DNA of 64,000 bases, from positions 62,001-126,000 of the forward strand of contig CAIMRY010000005.1 of NCBI GenBank assembly GCA_903843965.1, in the 5' to 3' direction. This document shows positions 7,212-16,976 of the stretch, piece by piece. The notes beneath the pieces are model-generated. The model searched no databases, had not been told where the DNA came from, and saw nothing but the letters and a program-made list of their open reading frames with translations. Source of the DNA: an uncultured delta proteobacterium (GTDB lineage: Bacteria > Desulfobacterota > Desulfovibrionia > Desulfovibrionales > Desulfovibrionaceae). Within the stretch, counting starts at the first letter, position 1, and every line of letters starts with the position of its first letter. Made by a program: the position numbers and the translations under genes.

Positions 7212-9707
7212 TCAGCCCTCGGAAAGGGTGTCGCCCCCGGCGGTCTTTGATGTGTAGGCCAGGTTGTCCACGCGCCCCAGCAGGGTCTCCGGGGTGTCGT
7301 CCGCCCGCAGCATGGACGCGCCCGCGCTGATGGTCACAAGGCCCTTGAACAACTCGCGCACGTCGGTCAGCATGCGCTGGCCGATGGCCCGCAGGCGCTC
7401 CTGGTCGACCTCGGTGACGATGACCACGAACTCGTCCCCGCCGTAGCGGCAGGGATAGTCCATGCCCTGGCGCACCTGTCGCAGGAGCATGGCCCCCACG
7501 CCCCGGAGCACGGCGTCGCCTGCCAGGTGGCCCTGAGTGTCGTTGACGGCCTTGAATTTGTCCAGGTCGAAGAAGACCATGCCCAGCCCCCGCCCGGTGC
7601 GGCGGCAGCGGTTCACCTCGCGCTCGAGCGTGGTGTGGAACTGGTAGTGGTTGAACAGGCCCGTGAGCCCGTCGAACAGGGCGCGCACCTTGAGCTTGGC
7701 CTCCAGGCGGCGGATCTGGGTCAGGTCGCGCCCGACCACCAGGTACTCCCGCGCGGTTCCCGGCTTGCCCGTGAGTGGGGCCACGGACAGCTCATAGGGC
7801 AGCTGCGAGCCGCCCTGGGTGGTCAGCAGGGCTTCCACCGGTGCAGGCTGGTCCACGGCGAAAAGCTCCGGCCCCCAGACTCCCGCGTAGGACTTCTGCG
7901 GGGTGAAGGTGCTGAAGAACTCCCGCCCGGTGAGCCCCAGCTCCTGGCGCGAGCAGAAGTCCACCACGCCCTTGGCCGTGACGGTGAGCACCAGCTCCTG
8001 CATGGAGCCCACGAGGCGCTCCAGAAAATTCTTGCGGCGCAGGGTCTGCACCTCGACCTCGGAGAGCTCGCGCAGGTCCTCCAGCAGGAGCAGCACGCCC
8101 TGGCCCTTGGCCTCGGCGCTGCGATGGGCCGAGAGGTACACGCAGCCGTCCACGCTGCGCCCGCCGCTGCCCTGCTCCACAAAGTAGACGATCTTGCCGA
8201 AGCTCACGCGGGAGGTGTCGGTCAAAAAGGCCTCGACCTCGGCCACGGTTTCGGCGGCGAGCCTGCGGCGCAATATCTCCGCCAGGGCCTGCCCGCGCGG
8301 CGCGGCGTCCAGGCCCAGATACTCGCCCATGAGCTTGTTGGCCTCCACCACAACCCCGGCCCCGTCGATGCGGGCCACGCCGATGGGTATCTTGTCAAAG
8401 GCCAGGGCCTTCTCCTCCAGCACGGCCTGCCGGGCGCAGTAGTATTCGTAGCCCTGGCTGAAAAACCGCAGGTACAGGCTCAAATTGTCCAGCTCGTCCT
8501 GAGGCAGGTTGGCCTCGCCCAGGCGCAATTCGCCCAGGCGCTTGCCCGAGCTGGTCAGCTCCAGGCCGGGGCGCTTGATGCGCCAGGGCAGGCGGCCCTC
8601 TGTGGGCGGGACCTCGGACTGCTCCAGCAGGCCGCCCGGAGTCAGGTGGAACAGGCTGTAGGTGCTGCCGTGGGGCGTGCGCAGGGCCAGGTCCCAGGAC
8701 TTCACGTCCCAGTTGAGCTTGATGTGCTTGCCCAGGGCGCGCGCCACGGAAAGCCGCCCGCCCTCGGCGGTCAAAAGGTCCATGCTGAGGAAGCAGTACC
8801 CCTGCATGACCTTGACGGAATGGCGGTAGTAGGCCCGGCCCTGGTCGCCCTCGCCGATGCCCAGGGAGTCCAGCATGGAGCGGAACTTTTCCAGGCACTC
8901 GCTGCGCAGGCCGTCCACCTCGCGTTCGCTCATGCCCAGCACGCCGCGCAGCAGCACCTCGAACTGGACCACGCTGAACGGACCCGAGGCGTGCCCCAGC
9001 TCCATCTCCGACCACTGGGTGGCCAGGATCACGGCCTGGGTCAGGGGGCTCTGCTCGGACAGGGTGTCCAGCGCGTGGTGAGCGCGGATGCTCTCGCACA
9101 TGTCCGTGGGAATGCCCCAGCGGGTGAGCAGCATTTGCGACAGGGCGCCGTGCTGCATGCCCCAGTGCTCCTCCTCGTACGCCAGCTGGTCCTTGTCCAG
9201 CACGGTGATGCGGTCGCGCTGGTCCGGGTCGGGCAAAAGCTCCTTGGCCGCGCAGCGCAGAAAGAGCAGGCTGACGTCCTTCAACAGCGCGCAGAGGTAG
9301 GCCTGATCAGCCTGGCGCGGGCAGAGCCGCGCGGCCAGGAGCTCGGCGGCGATGGCCGACCAGATGATCAGCCGCCAGTCGGGAAAGAAATCGTACTCGC
9401 AGTCCGGAAAGCCCTGCTCCAGATCCTTTTGCAGGCTCATGGCCACGGCCACCTTGAGCAGTTCGCGGCTGCCCAGCACCGACACCGCGCGGTTCAAGTC
9501 CGTGACCTTCTGGGGCAGGCCGTAAAAGGCGGAATTGACGAGATTGAGGACGGTGGTGGCCAGCGCGGGGTCCAGGCGGATGATCTCGGCCATGACGCCG
9601 AAGTCGGGCTCGGGCTTGACGGCCTCCTGCATCAGCCGCAGCATCACCGGGGAGAGGGAGATCTTCTGGAGCAGATGCGGCGAGTTGAGCAGCAGATTTT
9701 CGGCCAT
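7212..9707 (-). CDS. HDOD-PAS-GGDEF signalling protein
   Basis: About 831 residues. The N-terminus is an HDOD domain (about 5-270), with LLNSPHLLQKISLSP and typical MAEIIRLDPALATTVLNLVN. A middle region contains two PAS-like segments (about 420-660), and a GGDEF domain ends the protein. The active loop is intact (RYGGDEF), so c-di-GMP synthesis is plausible. The inhibitory RxxD site is not: the expected position reads QGMD. I chose the ATG at 9707; a GTG at 9722 that overlaps the preceding stop codon is possible. It lies between a polyprenyl synthase and purL, with no obvious metabolic tie to either. Other proteins of this layout couple HDOD sensing to motility or stress, so function stays open. 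Confidence 0.85.
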   Translation of the reverse strand: MAENLLLNSPHLLQKISLSPVMLRLMQEAVKPEPDFGVMAEIIRLDPALATTVLNLVNSAFYGLPQKVTDLNRAVSVLGSRELLKVAVAMSLQKDLEQGFPDCEYDFFPDWRLIIWSAIAAELLAARLCPRQADQAYLCALLKDVSLLFLRCAAKELLPDPDQRDRITVLDKDQLAYEEEHWGMQHGALSQMLLTRWGIPTDMCESIRAHHALDTLSEQSPLTQAVILATQWSEMELGHASGPFSVVQFEVLLRGVLGMSEREVDGLRSECLEKFRSMLDSLGIGEGDQGRAYYRHSVKVMQGYCFLSMDLLTAEGGRLSVARALGKHIKLNWDVKSWDLALRTPHGSTYSLFHLTPGGLLEQSEVPPTEGRLPWRIKRPGLELTSSGKRLGELRLGEANLPQDELDNLSLYLRFFSQGYEYYCARQAVLEEKALAFDKIPIGVARIDGAGVVVEANKLMGEYLGLDAAPRGQALAEILRRRLAAETVAEVEAFLTDTSRVSFGKIVYFVEQGSGGRSVDGCVYLSAHRSAEAKGQGVLLLLEDLRELSEVEVQTLRRKNFLERLVGSMQELVLTVTAKGVVDFCSRQELGLTGREFFSTFTPQKSYAGVWGPELFAVDQPAPVEALLTTQGGSQLPYELSVAPLTGKPGTAREYLVVGRDLTQIRRLEAKLKVRALFDGLTGLFNHYQFHTTLEREVNRCRRTGRGLGMVFFDLDKFKAVNDTQGHLAGDAVLRGVGAMLLRQVRQGMDYPCRYGGDEFVVIVTEVDQERLRAIGQRMLTDVRELFKGLVTISAGASMLRADDTPETLLGRVDNLAYTSKTAGGDTLSEG

Positions 9708-9718
9708 CGGCCCCCCGG

Positions 9719-10720
9719 TCACTTGCGCCTGGTCAGGACATACTCCGCAGCCTGGGCCAGGACCTCACGCTCCGGGGAGACGGGCAATGCCTCCAGATGC
9801 TTCACTGCGTCGGCGATGTAGCCTGCGGCGGCCGCGCGCGTCTTCTCGGCCAGACCCTTTTCCCGCACATCACGGACTATGCCTTCGGCCTGCTCCACGG
9901 TCAACCGTTTTTCCCGGAGCGCGCCCAAGAGCTCCCCGGCCTCGGCCTGGGCCAGACCCTCCAGGTGCAGGATCAGCGGCAGGGTCATCTTGCCCTCGCG
10001 CAGGTCGCCCCCGGCAGGCTTGCCCATCTCGTCCTCGCTCACGGTGTAGTCCAGGGCGTCGTCCACCAGTTGGAAGGCGATGCCCAGGTTCAACCCATAC
10101 TCCCCGGCCAGATCCTCCAGGCCGCGCTCCGGGCTGACCAGGGCCGCGCCGCAGCGGCAGGCGGTCTCGATGAGCCGCGCGGTCTTGCCGATGATGATGT
10201 CCATGTACGCCCCCCGGTCCGCCGTGGGGTTTCTGGTGTGGGCCAGCTCGCGTATCTCGCCGTCGGCCGTGGCCATGATGCCCCGGGCCAGCAGCGCGTT
10301 CAGGCGCGGGATGTCGTAGTCCGCGCCGAGCTTGTTGGCCAGGGCCAGCAGCACGTCTCCGGCGAGGATGGCCTCGGTGGTGCCGAAGCACACATGGGCC
10401 GAGGACCTGCCCCGGCGCGTCACGGCCTCGTCCAGCACGTCGTCGTGCAGCAGCGTGGCCGTGTGCAGCATCTCCAGCGCGCAGGCGATGGCCGTGACGT
10501 CGGCCTTCTGGCGGCCCAGGGCGCGGGCGAAGAGGATGGTCAGCATGGGCCGGATGCGCTTGCCGCCGGAGAACAGCACGTGGCGGGCCACCTCGCGCAC
10601 CAGTCCGTCGAGCTTGTCCGCCTCGGCGGTCAGGAAGGCGTCGATGCCGGGCATCTCCCGCATGAAATAGGCCTGTAGTTCGTTCATCGCTTTTGTCCGC
10701 TCGTCCAGTGGTTGTGTCAT
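9719..10720 (-). CDS. Long-chain polyprenyl diphosphate synthase (menaquinone side chain)
   Basis: A 333-residue trans-prenyltransferase that condenses isopentenyl diphosphate onto an allylic primer. The first aspartate-rich motif reads LLHDDVLDEAVTRRGR and the second QLVDDALDY; GGKRIRP near the N-terminus is also typical. Members with this pattern make the C30-C50 tail of quinones (IspB/HepT/SdsA); chain length cannot be read from sequence alone. The gene follows the futalosine hydrolase gene directly (stop and ATG one base apart), so a role in menaquinone synthesis is likely. A second ATG at 10687 would also give a family-like N-terminus (MNELQAYF). Confidence 0.9.
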   Translation of the reverse strand: MTQPLDERTKAMNELQAYFMREMPGIDAFLTAEADKLDGLVREVARHVLFSGGKRIRPMLTILFARALGRQKADVTAIACALEMLHTATLLHDDVLDEAVTRRGRSSAHVCFGTTEAILAGDVLLALANKLGADYDIPRLNALLARGIMATADGEIRELAHTRNPTADRGAYMDIIIGKTARLIETACRCGAALVSPERGLEDLAGEYGLNLGIAFQLVDDALDYTVSEDEMGKPAGGDLREGKMTLPLILHLEGLAQAEAGELLGALREKRLTVEQAEGIVRDVREKGLAEKTRAAAAGYIADAVKHLEALPVSPEREVLAQAAEYVLTRRK

Positions 10721-10721
10721 G

Positions 10722-11498
10722 TCAATTCCCTGGGCTGGCGTTGCCGGGTATGGTCAAAAGCCGCTCTGCGGCCAGGCCCAGGGCCGCAAGCGCGCCCGGC
10801 AGGTCCCAGGACAGGGGCGGCCGCGCGCCCACGGCGTTGCACACGGCGCGCAGTTCGACAAAAGCCAAACCGGCCAGGGCGCAGCCATAGGCCAGGGCAA
10901 AGCCCTCCATGTTCTCCAGGCCCGGCTGGTGGCGCTCGCGCAAGAGCTCCGCGCGCTCCGCGTCAGCCGTGACGCCGCTCACGGTCAGGCTCCTGGCCGT
11001 GGCCCAGGGGCCGGGGCACAGCCCCAGCCGCTCCAGGGCGGCGGCGGCGTTCCAGGTCACGCGGTCCCACACGTCCTGCCCGCCGGTGGAGCCCCCATCG
11101 GGAACGCCCGCCGGACCTCCCCCGGAGCCGGAAACACGCCCCAGGGCAAAACCCAGGCCAGCGGCGTCGGCCGAGCACCAGCCCGTGGCCAGCAGGCCGT
11201 ATTCCGGCCAGATCTCCTTGTCCACCAGGCGCACGCAGCCCAGGGGATGGACGCCGAGGTCAAAGCTTCCGGCCACGCCCAGGCAGACCACGCCATCCAC
11301 GTCGCCCCGAGCCAGGGCCGCGCCCAGAGCCAGGCTGGCGTTGATGACGCCGAGCCCGGTGACGCAGCACAGCACCGCGCGGCCATGGGCCGACACGGGA
11401 AAGACGGCCCCCTGCCCCTGCCCCATCAACTGACCGTCGCGCACATCCAGGGCGGCGGAAAGCTCAAGGGCGGTGGAGGCCAGGACAAGCAGCTGCAT
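10722..11498 (-). CDS. mqnB: Futalosine hydrolase MqnB
   Basis: A 258-residue nucleoside-phosphorylase-fold enzyme that splits futalosine to hypoxanthine and dehypoxanthine futalosine in the alternative menaquinone pathway. Family marks are GLGVINASLALGAAL, GVAGSFD and LENMEGFALAYGCA near the C-terminus, followed by ELRAVCNAVG. The ATG at 11498 lies 7 bases past the stop of the nucleotide-sugar dehydrogenase; longer readings upstream are only frame extensions. Together with the polyprenyl synthase downstream and ubiE nearby it makes a menaquinone-oriented cluster. An adenosine-homocysteine nucleosidase is the main alternative; the menaquinone neighbours favour MqnB. Confidence 0.8.
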   Translation of the reverse strand: MQLLVLASTALELSAALDVRDGQLMGQGQGAVFPVSAHGRAVLCCVTGLGVINASLALGAALARGDVDGVVCLGVAGSFDLGVHPLGCVRLVDKEIWPEYGLLATGWCSADAAGLGFALGRVSGSGGGPAGVPDGGSTGGQDVWDRVTWNAAAALERLGLCPGPWATARSLTVSGVTADAERAELLRERHQPGLENMEGFALAYGCALAGLAFVELRAVCNAVGARPPLSWDLPGALAALGLAAERLLTIPGNASPGN

Positions 11499-11505
11499 GG
11501 CGGGC

Positions 11506-12819
<1,314 letters not shown>

Positions 12820-12897
12820 CCAATCCCTCAAGGGTTTATGCCGGTCCGGCGGCCCCGCCTGTGGACAACCCGCGCCGGCGCGGATACAAGGGGCCGC

Positions 12898-13098
12898 ATG
12901 GAACTCAACTGGCAGCTTTTCTTCATCGCCCTGGGCCTGGCCTTCCTTCTGGAGGGTCTGCCCTATTTCATCCTGGCCGAGCGCATGCCGGCCATCCTCT
13001 TGACCCTGGCCAGCCGCCCGCCGCGCGCCCTGCGCATCCTGGGCCTGACGTCCATGATCCTGGGCGTGCTGCTGGTGGCCCTGGGCCGGTCCTTCTAG
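12898..13098 (+). CDS. DUF2065 small inner-membrane protein (YjeT-like)
   Basis: A 66-residue protein with two hydrophobic helices (about 6-24 and 44-62). The loop contains the typical LEGLPYFILAERM and the second helix the LRILGLTSMILGVLLV pattern of DUF2065. Family members are small inner-membrane proteins of unknown function, often next to FtsH-regulator or menaquinone genes. The ATG at 12898 gives the family-like start MELNWQLF, although I see no strong ribosome site. The gene stands alone between two minus-strand units. Confidence 0.8.
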   Translation: MELNWQLFFIALGLAFLLEGLPYFILAERMPAILLTLASRPPRALRILGLTSMILGVLLVALGRSF

Positions 13099-13141
13099 AC
13101 AGGTCCGTCTCAAAACACCGGGGCTTTTCTGGGCCGAACCC

Positions 13142-13180
13142 CTTGGCCTGACCTCTTGGCCTGACCTCTGGGCCTGACTT
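13142..13180. repeat. Tandem repeat, 3 x 13 bases
   Basis: Three direct copies of a 13-mer: CTTGGCCTGACCT twice exactly, then CTGGGCCTGACTT. It lies in the 115-base gap between the convergent DUF2065 and ubiE genes. Thirteen is not a multiple of three and no gene spans it. Confidence 0.85.
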
Positions 13181-13213
13181 CTGCAAACTGCACACCCTAC
13201 CGGAGAGGGCCTT

Positions 13214-14050
13214 TTAGACCGCTTCCGGGCCCGGCGGCAAGGGGCTTGCCGAGTCTGACGCGCCCGCCTTTTCCGCCACATGCAGGTACACGATGCCGGA
13301 GAGCATGGCAACGTGAAACACGCGCGCGTACCCGGCGTCCAGAAGCTCCCGGGCCAGCTGCCGCTCGTCCGGGAACTCGCGGATGGTCTCGGCCAGGTAG
13401 CGGTAGGCCGCGCGGTCGCCGGAAATCAGCTTGCCGAGCCCCGGCAGCACCTTGTCCAGGTAGAAGTTGTACAGCCCGCCCCAGACCTTGCGCCGACCGG
13501 TGCCAAACTCCAGGATGCAGAAGCGCCCGCCGGGCTTGAGCGCCCGGAGCACCTCCCGGTGCGCGGCCAGGCGCGGGCGGATGTTGCGGATGCCGAAGGC
13601 GATGGTGGCGGCGCTCACGCTTTCGTCCGGCAGGGGCAGCTGGCGGCCGTCGCCCTGCACGGGCAGGATGCGCCGCTCAAGCCCGCCGGTGAGCTTGCGC
13701 TGGCCGCGCTCCAGCATGGGCAGGGTGAAGTCCACGGCGGCCACGCGCACCCCCGGATACTGGCGGCACAAGGCCACGGACACGTCCAGCGTGCCTGCGG
13801 CCAGGTCCAGCGCCAGGCCGTCCGGCTCGGGCCGGGCCGCGCGGGCCAGCCGCCAGCGCCAGTAGATGTCCAGGCCGAGGCTTAAGGTATGGTTGAGAAA
13901 GTCGTACCACCCGGCGATGCGGCCGAACATGGCCGCCACCTGGCGTCCGTGGAGGACATCGCGCTGGTCCTTCTCGTTCATCTGGTCCTTCTCGTTCATC
14001 TTGTCCGGCTGGCCATGCGGGTCCATATGCGGGGCAGGGGAACGCTGCAT
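13214..14050 (-). CDS. ubiE: Demethylmenaquinone methyltransferase (UbiE/MenG)
   Basis: SAM-dependent C-methylation of demethylmenaquinone, the last step of menaquinone synthesis. The protein of up to 278 residues carries AAMFGRIAGWYDFLNHTLSLG, the SAM motif LDLAAGTLDVS (usually GTGD; here GTLD) and FGIRNIRP, all family marks. The C-terminus has a 20-residue Pro-rich extension. The N-terminus holds a perfect 18-base duplication (13964-13999) encoding MNEKDQ twice, so several ATGs are possible starts; the family domain begins near residue 33. The first ATG lies 3 bases after the stop of the small upstream gene. It probably acts with mqnB and the polyprenyl synthase located 2 kb away. Confidence 0.92.
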   Translation of the reverse strand: MQRSPAPHMDPHGQPDKMNEKDQMNEKDQRDVLHGRQVAAMFGRIAGWYDFLNHTLSLGLDIYWRWRLARAARPEPDGLALDLAAGTLDVSVALCRQYPGVRVAAVDFTLPMLERGQRKLTGGLERRILPVQGDGRQLPLPDESVSAATIAFGIRNIRPRLAAHREVLRALKPGGRFCILEFGTGRRKVWGGLYNFYLDKVLPGLGKLISGDRAAYRYLAETIREFPDERQLARELLDAGYARVFHVAMLSGIVYLHVAEKAGASDSASPLPPGPEAV

Positions 14051-14053
14051 GCG

Positions 14054-14257
14054 CTACTCGGCCTTGTCCTTCTTCTTGGTTGCCTTGGCCGGGCTGCCTG
14101 CGGGACTGGCCGAAACTCCGCCCACGGTGGACAGGATCTCGGTGTAGATCTCGGCAAAGTGCTCGGCAAAGTTGGCCGGGGAGATGCGGCCCACCTCAAT
14201 GAACTTGACCACGATCTCCTTGGCCACCTGCAGGGCCTGCTTCTCCAGCGATTCCAT
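14054..14257 (-). CDS. Small conserved-looking hypothetical protein, 67 residues
   Basis: A mostly helical protein beginning MESLEKQALQVAKEIVVKF, with a Lys-rich tail (KATKKKDKAE). It starts at an ATG preceded by AGGGG and ends 3 bases before ubiE, so the two are one unit. I do not recognise a family with certainty. The first 45 residues loosely resemble the N-terminal helices of MucR/Ros-type regulators, but no zinc finger follows. Codon use matches its neighbours. Confidence 0.65.
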   Translation of the reverse strand: MESLEKQALQVAKEIVVKFIEVGRISPANFAEHFAEIYTEILSTVGGVSASPAGSPAKATKKKDKAE

Positions 14258-14906
14258 GTCCGTATACCCCTGTGTTCCAGGCCCTGCGGCCCGGCTTCAT
14301 GACCGGAAAACCCGCCCGGTGGGAAATGGCCGTGACCGCAACACGCGGGGACCCCGGGCGGGAAAAGGGAAAAAACCGGCAAGGCCCCTCCCCCTTTGTT
14401 TCGCAGTTTCCTAGCACGCGCCCCCCGGCCTCGTCGAGTCCGGCGCGGGGCGGAAATGTCCGCTGGTGCGCCCCCTGCCCCAAATTCAGCCCGGACCTGG
14501 CCGTGGGGCTCCCGCCTTCAGGCGCGGGACGCGCCCGGACCGGCCCGGCTGCCCCGGGGACACGCGGGGCGCGGCAGCGCATGTCGGCGGAAAGGTCATC
14601 CGGCTCCAGCTTCGCAGGGTGATCGCCGAGGAGCGCTGCACGCCGCAGCCCGGCACAGCGCGTGGACGATATGAGCAAAGCCAACGACAGGCGCAAGGCC
14701 AACGCCATGAGCACGATCGACGATCTGCGCATGGTCAACGGCCTGCAGACTTCAGCGGCCTGTGGACCGCAACGTGTCGACCGGCGCTGAGGCTGCTGGC
14801 CCGGCGGCGCGGCGCGGCGGGCAAGGGCGGGCTCTGCAAACCGCTTGCGCGCGCCCCCGGCCGCCCTCCGCAAAAGCGGCGATATTTCGGCCGCTCCACA
14901 GCCACG
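14258..14906. other. 650-base gap without a convincing gene
   Basis: No reading frame here has both a ribosome site and a plausible protein. The best candidate is a 39-codon plus-strand frame at 14671-14790 (MSKANDRRKANAMSTIDDLR...), which has a less biased composition than the surrounding sequence but only a weak GGACGAT in front. The promoter for the small gene plus ubiE must lie in the left part. GC-rich palindromic patches are frequent. I found no tRNA, tmRNA, RNase P or SRP RNA signature. Confidence 0.5.
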
Positions 14907-14936
14907 GAAAAGGCCGCCTCCCTTGAGGAAGCGGCC
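14907..14936 (-). terminator. Intrinsic terminator after the acidic coiled-coil gene
   Basis: A 10-base-pair stem (GGAAGCGGCC with GGCCGCCTCC, one G-T pair) and a 5-base loop are followed on the minus strand by TTTTC. It lies 25 bases past the stop codon at 14962. Confidence 0.7.
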
Positions 14937-14961
14937 CGTGTGCTGTTCGGCTGCGCTGGCG

Positions 14962-16494
14962 CTAGTCGTCGTGCATGCTCGCGGCCAGGGCGGCGATCTC
15001 CTCGCGGATGACGCGGGCGGCCTCGCGCGGGACGGCGCGCTCGATCTCGGTGCGCACCTCGCGGTTGATCTGGATCTGGCGGTCCTCCACCAGGGCCAGG
15101 CGCTCCTTGAACTCGTTTTCGGCCTTGTCGCTGGCCTTGGCGCGCTGGCGCAGGGTTTCCTCCAGCTGGGCTCGCAGTTCGGCCAGTTCGCGCCGCAGGG
15201 AGTGGGCTTCCGACTGGGACAACTGCAGATGCTGCTCCATGGCGCTGATGGCGCGGTCCTTCTCGGCCAGCTGGCCTTCCAGGCGCACCACGGCCACGCT
15301 GCCGCCCATGACCTGGGTGGACAGGGCCGCCAGCCTCTCCTGCAAGGCCTGAAGATCCCCGGCCGGGACAGAGGCCACTGGACCGGACCGGGCCTGCCTG
15401 GCGGCGGCAGCACCAAGGGCCGCCGCACCGGCTGCGGCCACGCCAATGCTCACGTCGCCGAGGCTGACGCCGTTCAGCAGCCCGCCCTTGCGCTCGGGTT
15501 CCGGCGCGCCGGGCCCGTCAACGATCTGGTCCAGCAGATCAGAAGCGGCCAGGGATTTCTCGGCGGCGGGCACTTCGGCCGGGGACCCAAGGCCCTCCAT
15601 CATTCCGCCTTCCATCAGGCCACCCTCCATCAGGCCGCTGATGTCCAGGTCGTCGGCGTCGAGGAACTGTCCAGCGCCCTTGCCCGGCCCGTCCAGGCCC
15701 TCGTCCGACAGGGCCAAAGGCTCCGGGTCGGCCAAGGTCATGGGCTCTGGATCAGAAAGATCAGGCAGGGAAAAATCCAGGTCGAGCACTTCCGCCGCTG
15801 GGGCCGCCGGGGACGCGGCTTTTGGAGCGCGCGCCGGGGGCACGTTCAAGGTGTCCAGCTGGCCGCTCATGTCGGTGTCGTCATGAGGACGCTCGTCCTG
15901 CTTGGGCGCATGCGCTTTGGCCTCGCCCAGGCCGGAGATCAGCTCGTCCAGGCCTGCGGTGTCGATGCCGCCATCCTTGCCGCCCGGAGCATCGCTCGGC
16001 AGGGTGAGGTCCAGGTCCGTGTCTGCGGTGAAGAAGCCGAGGTCGAGCACCTCGTCGTTCCCGTCCCCGTCGGCGGCGGGTGCGGCAGCGGCTGCGGGCG
16101 CGGCGAACGCGCCGAGGTCCAGGATGTCGTCGCCCTGGGCCGGGGCAGCGGGCGCGGCAAAGGCGCCGAGGTCCAGGATGTCGTCGTCCTGGGCCGGGGC
16201 AGCGGGCGCGGCAAAGGCGCCAAGGTCGAGGATGTCGTCGTCCTGGGCCGGGGCTGACGCGGAAGGCGGCGCAGGCTCGGACACCAGATCATCAAGCGAG
16301 AGGATGTCCTCTCCGGCATCAGCGCCGGAAGCAGGGGACTTGACCTCGGGTTCGGTCAGGTCCTCGGCGAAAAGGGCCTCCAGCTCCTTTTCGAAATCGC
16401 TCTCAGGAGTCTGCGCCTTGGCCTTCTTGGGCTCAAGGTCCAGTCCAGCCAGATCGAGGATGTCGGCGTCAGGAGAGGGGGGACTCGGCGTCAT
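14962..16494 (-). CDS. Acidic repeat and coiled-coil protein with DILDLG motifs
   Basis: I do not recognise this 510-residue protein. Residues 1 to about 330 are acidic, low-complexity and rich in Pro/Ala. They carry the short motif (D/E)(I/V)LDL about nine times, including three near-identical 18-residue units with core DDILDLGAFAAPA. A small-residue segment (about 335-370, with GVAAAGAAALGAAAA) could contact membrane. Residues about 380-510 form a long charged coiled coil ending REEIAALAASMHDD. This layout suggests a scaffold: a disordered multivalent arm plus an oligomerisation domain. The ATG at 16494 follows GGAGGAGGAG; an in-frame GTG 15 bases upstream is less likely. It lies just downstream of cytochrome c3 but past that gene's terminator. 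Confidence 0.75.
   Translation of the reverse strand: MTPSPPSPDADILDLAGLDLEPKKAKAQTPESDFEKELEALFAEDLTEPEVKSPASGADAGEDILSLDDLVSEPAPPSASAPAQDDDILDLGAFAAPAAPAQDDDILDLGAFAAPAAPAQGDDILDLGAFAAPAAAAAPAADGDGNDEVLDLGFFTADTDLDLTLPSDAPGGKDGGIDTAGLDELISGLGEAKAHAPKQDERPHDDTDMSGQLDTLNVPPARAPKAASPAAPAAEVLDLDFSLPDLSDPEPMTLADPEPLALSDEGLDGPGKGAGQFLDADDLDISGLMEGGLMEGGMMEGLGSPAEVPAAEKSLAASDLLDQIVDGPGAPEPERKGGLLNGVSLGDVSIGVAAAGAAALGAAAARQARSGPVASVPAGDLQALQERLAALSTQVMGGSVAVVRLEGQLAEKDRAISAMEQHLQLSQSEAHSLRRELAELRAQLEETLRQRAKASDKAENEFKERLALVEDRQIQINREVRTEIERAVPREAARVIREEIAALAASMHDD
16081..16242. repeat. In-frame tandem repeat, 3 x 54 bases, in the acidic protein
   Basis: Three consecutive 54-base units, the two at 16135-16242 differing by only a few bases and the one at 16081 more diverged. 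Each encodes 18 residues with core DILDLGAFAAPA. The reading frame is kept throughout. Confidence 0.85.
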
Positions 16495-16520
16495 TGTCTC
16501 CTCCTCCACAGGGAAACGTT

Positions 16521-16548
16521 AAAAAAGGGGGCCGCTTGCGCAGCCCCC
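16521..16548 (-). terminator. Intrinsic terminator of cytochrome c3
   Basis: A 9-base-pair stem (GGGGGCTGC with GCGGCCCCC, one U-G pair) closes a GCAA tetraloop and is followed by six T on the minus strand. It starts 20 bases after the cyc stop codon. This is a textbook terminator, so cyc is probably made mainly as a single-gene message. Confidence 0.9.
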
Positions 16549-16567
16549 AAAGTGAGCAAGATCGTGT

Positions 16568-16960
16568 CTAGCCCTTCACGTGGCACTTGGGGCAAGCGGA
16601 GGGAGCGTTGGGGCTCTTGTCCTTCACGGCCTTGTGGCAGCCCAGGCAGCTCTTGGCGGCGGGGCCGTGGAAAGCGGCGTAGAAGGAATCCTTGCCGGTC
16701 TTCGCAGCGTAGTCGGCGTGGCAACCCTTGCTGTCACACTTGACGAACTCGGTGTTGCCGACCTTCTTGTGGTGGCAGTCAACACACTTGGCGCTGGCAT
16801 GCTTGCTGTGGTTGAACTTCACCACAGGCTGCTTGGCGCCGGCGGGCGCCTTCATGGCCAAGCCATCGGCCGGGGCCTTGGGGGCGGCGGCATACAGGGG
16901 CAGCGCCAGGGCCAGGCCCAGGGCGACAACCATCAGGGTCATAAAGAGAGAACGTTTCAT
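16568..16960 (-). CDS. cyc: Tetrahaem cytochrome c3 (class III)
   Basis: The main periplasmic electron carrier of Desulfovibrio, accepting electrons from periplasmic hydrogenases. The 130-residue precursor has a signal peptide (MKRSLFMTLMVVALGLALAL, cut near residue 24-26). The mature start APKAPADGL, the axial-ligand motif FNHSKH and four haem sites at C59 (CVDCHH), C75 (CX4CH, CDSKGCH), C105 (CLGCH) and C123 (CPKCH) are seen. The last site is CX2CH, whereas classic type I proteins use CX4CH there, a small deviation. The ATG at 16960 follows GGAGGATTGAGGAG. A perfect palindrome sits just ahead of that ribosome site. The hydrogenase operon at 61-64 kb encodes its likely electron donor. Confidence 0.95.
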   Translation of the reverse strand: MKRSLFMTLMVVALGLALALPLYAAAPKAPADGLAMKAPAGAKQPVVKFNHSKHASAKCVDCHHKKVGNTEFVKCDSKGCHADYAAKTGKDSFYAAFHGPAAKSCLGCHKAVKDKSPNAPSACPKCHVKG

Positions 16961-16976
16961 GCTCCTCAATCCTCCT

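Noticed and set aside
14258-14906. RNase P RNA or another structured RNA
   Set aside because: A GGAAAGGTC-like stretch at about 14589 recalls RNase P RNA, but the universal GAGGAAAGTCC and the other conserved blocks are missing.
14466-15011. Plus-strand frame of 181 codons in the gap and the end of the acidic protein gene
   Set aside because: Arg/Pro/Gly-rich shadow composition, no ribosome site, and it runs into the antisense of a real gene and its terminator.
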